A DNA stretch of 6,188 bases from contig JAEXAZ010000045.1 of NCBI GenBank assembly GCA_023394255.1, forward strand, positions 1 through 6,188. The letters run 5' to 3'. Position numbers and translations under genes: made by a program. The stretch comes from Bacillota bacterium (GTDB taxonomy: Bacteria > Bacillota > Clostridia > Oscillospirales > Ruminococcaceae). The notes below the pieces were generated by a model, which had not been told where the DNA came from, ran no database searches, and worked only from the letters and a program-made list of their open reading frames with translations. Shown piece by piece: positions 1 to 4,894 of this stretch. Position 1 is the stretch's first letter, and each line of letters opens with the position of its first letter.

Positions 1-356
1 ACCTTGTATTCATCGTCGGAAAAATTATCTTTTACGGAAAACGCAATGCAGATATACCGCGCCGACCCGAATTTCTTTTCAACGAGGTCCGCGTCGGTAA
101 TGTATTTTCCGCCCTCCTTTTTTTTGAGAGAGAAGCGGATGAGCGCGTCATCCACATAGCTGTCATAACCGGTTCCCGACTGTGCGATGACATAATAGTA
201 ATCGGAGCCGGGCCGGATGGTATCGTAACCATCGCTGGCAATTTTGCCGTCAGCGTCCACAAGCTCCCCCACAATCGTGGATGACGCGGCAAACGCGGGA
301 ACGGCTGTGGTACAGACCAAAGCCAGTGAGAGCGCAAGCGCAATCCATTTTTTCAT
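1..356 (-). CDS. Small secreted protein of unknown function (N-terminal part, cut by left edge)
   Basis: The ATG is the complement of 354-356, and 118 codons stay open to the window edge, so the C-terminus is missing. A strong ribosome binding site (AAGGAGG, complement of 366-372) lies 9 nt upstream and fixes the start. Residues 1-23 are a classic signal peptide: MKKW basic start, a hydrophobic core rich in Ala and Leu (about 5-18), then a signal peptidase I site AFA|A after residue 23. Cys15 is not in a proper lipobox, so a lipoprotein is unlikely. The visible mature part (24-118) is acidic and aromatic, with a YYY run at 53-55, several GY/SY pairs and a lysine-rich patch at 78-84. It looks like a beta-rich extracellular domain. 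I recognise no family. It is divergent from the DUF1015-ade unit and probably functionally independent. A run of eight A's occurs in the coding strand at 123-116. The gene call is firm; the function is unknown. Confidence 0.82.
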   Translation of the reverse strand, partial: MKKWIALALSLALVCTTAVPAFAASSTIVGELVDADGKIASDGYDTIRPGSDYYYVIAQSGTGYDSYVDDALIRFSLKKKEGGKYITDADLVEKKFGSARYICIAFSVKDNFSDDEYK

Positions 357-365
357 GCTGTAATT

Positions 366-372
366 CCTCCTT
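366..372 (-). promoter_or_regulatory. Ribosome binding site of the secreted-protein gene
   Basis: The minus strand reads AAGGAGG, a near-perfect anti-16S match, 9 nt before the ATG at 356. It supports the start of the exported protein. No convincing sigma-A promoter was found further upstream on this strand between 373 and 700. Confidence 0.85.
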
Positions 373-710
373 ATTGAATTGAAAAAATGTCTGTCTTTCT
401 CCAAGATGTCTTTCAGCTTGCAGCCGGATGCGGTGAACTCTATGCACCCGGCTTTATCGAAACCGGATATATTTTCCGCTGTGCACGGCGGAAAACAATA
501 CGAGTGCTGTATGAGCTCTATTCATACGGTGCGCAGTTTTTCCAGTTTTATTGCAAGCAATTGGAAATTTTTTAATTTTATTGGTAATACTAAAAACAGA
601 TCTTGTAATAGATATCCCCTTGGATGGATGCGGTATACAGATTTTTAAAACCCTTTTTCCCCAATACAGGAATGAATTCCCAAGGCTTGTGATAAAACCG
701 CAAAAAATGC
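373..710. other. Intergenic region without a confident gene
   Basis: This stretch separates the divergent secreted-protein gene from the DUF1015 operon and is clearly AT-richer than its flanks, especially 540-660. It should hold the promoter of the minus-strand gene, but I could not find a hexamer pair good enough to name on that strand. A plus-strand reading frame of 62 codons at 387-575 has no ribosome binding site and is treated as doubtful. The only clear structure is the inverted repeat at 472-495. I compared both strands by eye with common clostridial riboswitch signatures (c-di-GMP, SAM, TPP, fluoride) and saw no match. No intrinsic terminator was seen. Confidence 0.6.
472..495. repeat. 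8-bp inverted repeat with 8-nt loop
   Basis: TTTTCCGC at 472-479 is exactly mirrored by GCGGAAAA at 488-495, around the loop TGTGCACG, which itself contains the palindrome GTGCAC. No T-run follows on either strand, so it is not a standard intrinsic terminator. It lies about 115-140 bp upstream of the minus-strand start codon and about 215-240 bp upstream of the plus-strand promoter. An operator, an RNA hairpin in the leader of the secreted-protein gene, or chance are all possible. Confidence 0.4.
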
Positions 711-739
711 TAGCCATTCTCAGTCGATTGTTGTATAAT
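711..739 (+). promoter_or_regulatory. Sigma-A-type promoter of the DUF1015-ade-reductase operon
   Basis: A perfect -10 box TATAAT at 734-739 is preceded, with a 17-nt spacer, by TAGCCA at 711-716, which matches TTGACA at four of six positions. Transcription would start near 746, giving a leader of roughly 28 nt before the ATG at 774. That is too short for a riboswitch. It also makes the upstream in-frame ATG at 747 unlikely, because a transcript starting there would have no leader. No second promoter of this quality was seen before the next two genes. Confidence 0.7.
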
Positions 740-760
740 CGTACTAATGAATAAGCAACA

Positions 761-767
761 AGGCGGG
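761..767 (+). promoter_or_regulatory. Ribosome binding site deciding the DUF1015 start
   Basis: AGGCGGG lies 6 nt before the ATG at 774. The alternative in-frame ATG at 747 is almost on the predicted transcription start and has no upstream Shine-Dalgarno sequence, so 774 is preferred. Confidence 0.7.
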
Positions 768-773
768 AATTTA

Positions 774-2018
774 ATGAAAAGGGCTGTTTTTTGCCCGGCG
801 GATATTTTGCTTCCGCGCGGAGTAGATATGCAAAAGTGGAGTGTTGTGGCGTGTGACCAGTATACCTCGGAGCCGGAGTACTGGAACCGTGTGGAACGGA
901 CGGCCGGGAATGTGCCGTCCACATATCATATGATTCTGCCGGAGGTATTTCTCGGCGCGCCCGATGTACAGGCGCGGATTGACCGGATTAATCAAAGTAT
1001 GCGGCAATATCTGGACGTGGGGATTTTTGACCGCCTGCCGGACAGCTATCTTTATCTGGAGCGTACCCTCGCGCCGGGCAAGGTGCGCCGGGGGCTGGTT
1101 GGCAGGATTGACCTTATGGCATACGAATATGGAAAAGAATCAAAATCGCCTGTGCGTCCCACCGAGGGGACAGTGGAAAGCCGTCTGCCGCCGCGCATCC
1201 GTGTCCGGGAAAACGCGCCTCTGGAAACCCCGCATATTATGATTCTCATTGACGACCCTGAAAAAACTGTCATTGAGCCGCTGGCACGGGAAAAAGAGAC
1301 CCTCAAACGGGTATATGAGTTTACCCTGATGGAGCATGGCGGGAATATCAGCGGCTGGCAGGCAAACGGCGCGGCCGCACAGAAAGTGGACGCGGCGCTG
1401 GCCGATCTGGCCGAACGTCTTTTTATGGCAGATGAGAACCCGCTGCTGTTTGCGGTGGGTGACGGAAACCATTCGCTGGCGACTGCCAAGGCCTGCTATG
1501 AACAGCTCCGAACGACACTTCCGCAGGCGGAATGGGAACGCCATCCGGCGCGGTGGGCGCTGGTGGAGCTGGTGAATATCCACGACGACGCCATGCAGTT
1601 TGAACCGATCCACCGGGTGCTGTTTGATGTCGACCCCGCGCATGTGCTGAAAGAGCTGGCATCCTTTTGCCGTATTTCGAAGACCGGCGGCCGGCAGTCG
1701 TTTGAGGCCGTGGCCGGCGGGAAGCGGGAACGTCTGTTTGTGGAGAACCCCTCGAGCCGGCTTGCGGCCGGAACGCTGCAGAAGTTTCTTGATGCGTATC
1801 TGAGCCGTTTTGGCGGCGAAGTCGATTACATTCACGGCGAAGAGGTGACCGTGCAGCTTGCCAACAGGGAACGCGCAGTCGGATTCCTGTTGCCGGCCAT
1901 GCGAAAATCCGAACTGTTTCCGACGGTAAACGCGGACGGTGCGCTGCCGCGTAAAACGTTCTCGATGGGTCACGCCTGTGAAAAACGGTATTATCTGGAA
2001 TGCAGGGCAATCCGGTGA
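774..2018 (+). CDS. DUF1015 family protein (COG4198-like), function unsettled
   Basis: The product is 414 residues from the ATG at 774, within the usual length of about 400-430 for this family. An in-frame ATG at 747 would add nine residues but lacks a ribosome binding site. Family-typical blocks are seen in order: the N-terminal FCPADILLPRG (6-16) and WSVVACDQYTSEPEYW (22-37), RPTEGTVESRLPPRI (128-142), ILIDDPEKT (157-165), the signature GDGNHSLATAK (229-239), then LVNIHDDAMQFEPIHRVL (266-283) and a conserved C-terminal end RKTFSMGHACEKRYYLEC (393-410). There is no signal peptide or membrane segment, so it is cytoplasmic. From general knowledge, DUF1015 genes in Firmicutes are often near serine-biosynthesis genes (serA/serC), which are not seen here. 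Instead it heads a unit with adenine deaminase 39 bp downstream. The acidic and histidine-rich signature suggests a nucleotide- or metal-binding active site, but that is only inference. Family assignment is firm; no function is claimed. Confidence 0.92.
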   Translation: MKRAVFCPADILLPRGVDMQKWSVVACDQYTSEPEYWNRVERTAGNVPSTYHMILPEVFLGAPDVQARIDRINQSMRQYLDVGIFDRLPDSYLYLERTLAPGKVRRGLVGRIDLMAYEYGKESKSPVRPTEGTVESRLPPRIRVRENAPLETPHIMILIDDPEKTVIEPLAREKETLKRVYEFTLMEHGGNISGWQANGAAAQKVDAALADLAERLFMADENPLLFAVGDGNHSLATAKACYEQLRTTLPQAEWERHPARWALVELVNIHDDAMQFEPIHRVLFDVDPAHVLKELASFCRISKTGGRQSFEAVAGGKRERLFVENPSSRLAAGTLQKFLDAYLSRFGGEVDYIHGEEVTVQLANRERAVGFLLPAMRKSELFPTVNADGALPRKTFSMGHACEKRYYLECRAIR

Positions 2019-2042
2019 TCATGAATTTGTGATTTTGATGTG

Positions 2043-2050
2043 AAGGAGGA
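2043..2050 (+). promoter_or_regulatory. Ribosome binding site deciding the ade start
   Basis: AAGGAGGA lies 7 nt before TTG at 2058. An in-frame GTG at 2040 would place this Shine-Dalgarno sequence inside the coding region directly after the start codon, so TTG at 2058 is the likely initiator. Confidence 0.75.
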
Positions 2051-2057
2051 AGCGCAC

Positions 2058-3746
2058 TTGAAAAAGGATTGGCTCATTCAAACGGCCCTGGGCGAAACGC
2101 GTCCCGACCTTGTGCTGCAGAACGGCAAAGTCATCAATGTATTCACAGGTGAAATCGTGTCCGCGGATATCGCGATCACCCGTGGGGTTATATCCGGTGT
2201 CGGCAAATACTGCGGGAAATCCAACATCGACCTTGACGGCAAGTATGTCGCCCCCGGGTTTATCAACGCGCACTGCCACGTGGAGAGTTCCATGGTAACG
2301 CCGCCGGCATACTGCATTGAGGAGTTGAAATGGGGTGTCACCACTGTTATCACCGATCCTCATGAAATTACCAATGTCGCCGGCGGGGAGGGTGTGCAGT
2401 TCATGCTTGACTCCTCCGAGGATCTGCCGATCAATTATTATATACAGCTTCCTTCCTGCGTGCCCGCGACGCCGTTTGAACATGCGGGCGCGGCTTTCAC
2501 GGCGGATAAGATGGCGCCGTTTCTTTCCCATCCGCGCGTGCTGGGGCTGGGTGAGATGATGAACTATCCCGGCGTTTCAAAATGCGACCCGGAAGTGATG
2601 GCAAAGCTGGAACTGTTCGACGGCCGCGTGATTGACGGGCATGCCCCCGGCATCACCGGAAATGCCTTGCAGGCTTATGCCGCCGCCGGAATCCATACCG
2701 ACCATGAAAGTGTTACCTATGAGGAAGCGCTGGAAAAGCTGCGGGCGGGGATAGCCATACTGGTGCGGGAGGGAAGCGCCTGCAAAAACCTGCGGGATAT
2801 CCTTTCCGGCGTGATCGAAAACGGGATTGATACAACGCACATGGCCTTCTGCACCGACGATAAGCATCTTTCGGACATCCGGCGGGAAGGCACGATTCTG
2901 CATAATATCAAACTGGCAATAGAATTGGGCATGCGCCCTGTTGCGGCGATCCAGATGGCAACCATCAACGCCGCGCGCATTTACGGTCTGCGGGATGTGG
3001 GCGCGGTCGCGCCCGGCTATCGTGCGGATCTTGTCATTTTGAACGACCTGAAAGCGCTCACAGTCGACGAGGTCTACAAGGACGGGAAAGCCTACACCGA
3101 GCATGCAACGCCGAGAAGAGGTGTCACAGCCGGGGCCGGCATCCTGCATACGGTCGATCCCGCGCCGCTGGAAGAAAGCAGCTTTGCCCTGCCCGACAGG
3201 GAGGAATATCCTGTTATTAAGATTGTTCCGGGGCAGATTGCCACAAAGAAATCGTCGGTCGGCGCGCAGGACGTTGAGGAGCAGATTGCTTCCGGCGCGC
3301 TGCGGAAGATCGCGGTTGTGGAACGGCATCACGCGACAGGGACGATCGGCGTCGGGCTGATTTCCGGTTATGGCCTGACACATGGCGCCATAGCGACTAC
3401 GGTGGCGCACGATTCCCATAACCTGATCGTCGTCGGCGACAACGATGCCGACATGGCGGCCGCGGCCCGCGAATTGGAGCGGGTGCAGGGCGGTTACACA
3501 ATTGTCGTGGACGGCGATGTGAAGGGAACGCTTGCGCTGCCGGTCTGCGGGCTGATGAGCAGCGACCCCGCCCAAATTTTTATCCAAAACCTTGACAAAA
3601 TGATCGAGACCGCGCGGCAGGCCGGAGTACGGGACGGCATCGACCCGTTTATTACGCTTTCCTTTATGGCGCTCCCGGTGATTCCGGAAATCCGGATTAC
3701 TGATATGGGTGTATTTGACGTTACGAAATTTGAATTTGTGAAGTAG
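2058..3746 (+). CDS. ade: Adenine deaminase (AdeC type)
   Basis: This cytoplasmic amidohydrolase deaminates adenine to hypoxanthine and ammonia, for purine salvage and nitrogen release. From the TTG start it has 562 residues, close to the usual 570-590. It carries a beta-sandwich piece (about 18-66) leading into the amidohydrolase barrel. The metal-binding HxHxE motif is in APGFINAHCHVESSM (His72, His74, Glu76). Other conserved barrel blocks are TDPHEITNVAGGEG (99-112), LGLGEMMNYPGV (162-173, Glu166), VIDGHAPGITG (191-201), HTDHES (213-218) and the late acidic motif CTDDKH (265-270, Asp267/268). The adenine-deaminase-specific C-terminal domain is present, with GTIGVGLISGYGLTHGAIA (428-446), AHDSHNLIVVG (450-460) and the MALPVIPEIRIT stretch near the end. 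No key block is missing, so the enzyme should be active. It sits in the middle of a three-gene unit, 39 bp after the DUF1015 gene and 18 bp before the aldo/keto reductase, with no promoter or terminator of its own seen. Confidence 0.97.
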   Translation: MKKDWLIQTALGETRPDLVLQNGKVINVFTGEIVSADIAITRGVISGVGKYCGKSNIDLDGKYVAPGFINAHCHVESSMVTPPAYCIEELKWGVTTVITDPHEITNVAGGEGVQFMLDSSEDLPINYYIQLPSCVPATPFEHAGAAFTADKMAPFLSHPRVLGLGEMMNYPGVSKCDPEVMAKLELFDGRVIDGHAPGITGNALQAYAAAGIHTDHESVTYEEALEKLRAGIAILVREGSACKNLRDILSGVIENGIDTTHMAFCTDDKHLSDIRREGTILHNIKLAIELGMRPVAAIQMATINAARIYGLRDVGAVAPGYRADLVILNDLKALTVDEVYKDGKAYTEHATPRRGVTAGAGILHTVDPAPLEESSFALPDREEYPVIKIVPGQIATKKSSVGAQDVEEQIASGALRKIAVVERHHATGTIGVGLISGYGLTHGAIATTVAHDSHNLIVVGDNDADMAAAARELERVQGGYTIVVDGDVKGTLALPVCGLMSSDPAQIFIQNLDKMIETARQAGVRDGIDPFITLSFMALPVIPEIRITDMGVFDVTKFEFVK

Positions 3747-3764
3747 ACAGAAAGGGCGGTTACG

Positions 3765-4658
3765 ATGACAGAAGCCGGTATAGCAGAAATACGGAAGGCG
3801 TGTGAAGCCAGGAAAGTCCGGCTCCCGGACGGGACCATGGTGCCTCAGCTGGGGCAGGGTACCTGGTACATGGGAGAATTGGCGGGCCGTCACAAGAATG
3901 AGCAGGAAGCCCTGAAAACGGGTGTCAGCCTTGGAATGACCCTGCTGGATACGGCGGAAATGTATGGAGACGGCGCGGCCGAACGCACCATAGGGGAGGC
4001 AATCCGCTCTTTTCCGAGAGAGAAGCTGTTCCTTGTTTCCAAAGTTTATCCGCATAATGCGGACCGCCGCAGGATTTTCCATAGCTGTGAGGATTCCCTG
4101 CGCAGAATGAAAGTGCAGACGCTGGACCTTTACCTGCTTCATTGGCGTGGCAGAGTGCCGCTGGAAGAAACGGTGAGCTGTATGGAAGAACTGATTAGGC
4201 AGGGAAAAATCAAGCGCTGGGGCGTTTCCAATTTTGATACCGCGGATATGGAAGACCTCTGGAGAACGCCCGGCGGGCAGAACTGCGCGGTGAATCAGGT
4301 GCTGTACCATCTTGGCTCCCGCGGGATCGAGTTCAGCCTCCTGCCGTGGATGCGCGCGCACAAAGTGCCGGTGGTAGCATACTGCCCGCTGGCGCAGGGG
4401 GGCAGGCTGCGTAAAGGCCTTCTGGAACATCCGGCCGTGCGGGAGATTTCCGAAAAATACAGTATCACGCCTGAACAGGTGCTGCTGTCGTTTGTGTTGA
4501 GCCGGCCCGATATCATTGCAATCCCCAAGGCGGGCAAATCCGCGCACGTGCAGCAGAATGCGGCCGCGGTCCTGCATCCTCTGGACCAGGAGGACCTGGC
4601 AAAGCTGGATGCGGCATTCCCGCCGCCCGACAGGAAAATGCATCTCGACATTGTTTAA
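3765..4658 (+). CDS. Aldo/keto reductase, YeaE type
   Basis: The product is a 297-residue TIM-barrel oxidoreductase that reduces aldehydes with NAD(P)H. The complete catalytic tetrad is visible: Asp62 and Tyr67 in LLDTAEMYGDG, Lys93 in LVSKVYP and His126 in LYLLHW. Other family blocks are GQGTWYMGE (30-38), GKIKRWGVSNFD (147-158), NQVLYHLGSRGIE (177-189), AYCPLAQGGRL (205-215) and the cofactor-phosphate region IPKAGKSAHVQQNAA (253-267). The HVQQN variant replaces the more common R..EN of many family members, and matches my recollection of Escherichia coli YeaE, an enzyme reported to reduce methylglyoxal. The real substrate here is unknown. Residues 1-15 are a short extension ahead of the first barrel strand. 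AAAGGGCGG at 3751-3759 ends 5 nt before the ATG and serves as ribosome binding site. It is the last gene of the unit, 18 bp after ade and directly before a strong terminator. Cytoplasmic; no signal peptide. Confidence 0.95.
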   Translation: MTEAGIAEIRKACEARKVRLPDGTMVPQLGQGTWYMGELAGRHKNEQEALKTGVSLGMTLLDTAEMYGDGAAERTIGEAIRSFPREKLFLVSKVYPHNADRRRIFHSCEDSLRRMKVQTLDLYLLHWRGRVPLEETVSCMEELIRQGKIKRWGVSNFDTADMEDLWRTPGGQNCAVNQVLYHLGSRGIEFSLLPWMRAHKVPVVAYCPLAQGGRLRKGLLEHPAVREISEKYSITPEQVLLSFVLSRPDIIAIPKAGKSAHVQQNAAAVLHPLDQEDLAKLDAAFPPPDRKMHLDIV

Positions 4659-4668
4659 ATACGATTTC

Positions 4669-4711
4669 GCGGCAGGAAACCAATGGTGAAATTGGCTTCC
4701 TGCCGCTTTTT
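4669..4711 (+). terminator. Strong intrinsic terminator after the aldo/keto reductase
   Basis: GCGGCAGGAA (4669-4678) pairs with TTCCTGCCGC (4697-4706). After one A/C mismatch the stem continues with CCAAT (4680-4684) against ATTGG (4691-4695), closing on the 6-nt loop GGTGAA. A run of five T's follows at 4707-4711. The 15 pairs and T-run are typical of Rho-independent termination. It ends the DUF1015-ade-reductase unit and isolates it from the hydrogenase gene. Confidence 0.95.
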
Positions 4712-4712
4712 G

Positions 4713-4744
4713 TTGTACCTGTGCAGGGGGTAAAATTGTATAAT
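4713..4744 (+). promoter_or_regulatory. Possible upstream promoter of the hydrogenase gene
   Basis: A perfect TATAAT occurs at 4739-4744, in the same ten-base context TTGTATAATC found at the upstream operon promoter (731-740). The best -35 candidate is TTGTAC at 4713-4718, a poor match with a 20-nt spacer, so the promoter would be weak or need an activator. It would give a leader of about 145 nt before the ATG at 4895. Confidence 0.35.
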
Positions 4745-4799
4745 CCTATGCGCAAAAGCCGGGTAAACTGTGAAGTATGATGAAAATAGTGAATCGTTT

Positions 4800-4817
4800 T
4801 TGTGAATTATTGCAGAT
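4800..4817. promoter_or_regulatory. Weak Rex-like redox operator candidate
   Basis: TTGTGAA at 4800-4806 is followed, after the 4-nt spacer TTAT, by TGCAGAT, which matches only four of the seven bases of the ideal inverted half TTCACAA. It lies just upstream of the -35 box at 4821. Rex is a known NADH/NAD+-responsive repressor of fermentation and hydrogenase genes in clostridia. Only one half-site is good, so this is a suggestion. Confidence 0.2.
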
Positions 4818-4820
4818 GCA

Positions 4821-4849
4821 TTGACAAAAACCGCAGAATCAGAAATAAT
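4821..4849 (+). promoter_or_regulatory. Sigma-A-type promoter of the [FeFe] hydrogenase gene
   Basis: A perfect -35 box TTGACA at 4821-4826, a 17-nt spacer and AATAAT at 4844-4849 (five of six bases of TATAAT) form a near-consensus promoter. Transcription would start near 4856, giving a leader of about 39 nt. The ribosome binding site AAGGGG (4883-4888) lies 6 nt before the ATG at 4895. Confidence 0.75.
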
Positions 4850-4894
4850 GAATCGTTGGATAGTACCAGAAAGCAAAAGAAAAAGGGGAATAGC

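Larger units (their letters stand above)
4784..4857. repeat. Imperfect 15-bp direct repeat flanking the hydrogenase promoter
   Basis: The 15 bases at 4784-4798 (AAATAGTGAATCGTT) recur at 4843-4857 (AAATAATGAATCGTT), 14 of 15 identical and offset by 59 bp. The downstream copy covers the proposed -10 box. This arrangement suits a pair of operator half-sites for a looping or cooperative regulator, but no regulator is identified and chance is not excluded in this AT-rich gap. Confidence 0.45.

Noticed and set aside
116..123. A run of eight A's in the secreted-protein coding strand, containing the A-AAA-AAG heptamer in the zero frame as in dnaX programmed frameshifting.
   Set aside because: The stimulatory Shine-Dalgarno-like element lies downstream rather than about 10 nt upstream, no hairpin was seen, and a -1 shift meets a stop after about a dozen codons in the middle of a plausible protein. 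A plain lysine run is the simpler reading.
357..733. A riboswitch or structured leader for either divergent gene.
   Set aside because: The plus-strand leader is only about 28 nt. On the minus strand no core of a known clostridial riboswitch was recognised by eye; only the short inverted repeat is reported. A covariance-model scan would be decisive.
747..773. An earlier ATG start for the DUF1015 protein.
   Set aside because: It lies at the predicted transcription start, has no Shine-Dalgarno sequence, and the added residues (MNKQQGGNL) translate the ribosome binding site of the ATG at 774.
454..924. A 156-codon minus-strand frame crossing the intergenic region into the DUF1015 gene.
   Set aside because: It overlaps the 5' end of a clear gene and the promoter at 711-739, has no good ribosome binding site, and its sequence resembles no family.
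1140..1973. A 277-codon minus-strand frame opposite the DUF1015 gene.
   Set aside because: It is a shadow caused by the GC-rich codon choice of the sense gene, with no ribosome binding site and an Arg/Gln/His-rich sequence typical of antisense reading.
2577..4643. A 688-codon open frame on the minus strand, spanning most of ade and the aldo/keto reductase gene.
   Set aside because: Its codons are in exact register with the sense codons of both genes (both are in the same plus-strand frame). It is open only because the sense genes avoid TTA, CTA and TCA codons there; it stops precisely at a sense TCA at 2574-2576. The translation has no recognisable domain, while both sense genes are unmistakable.
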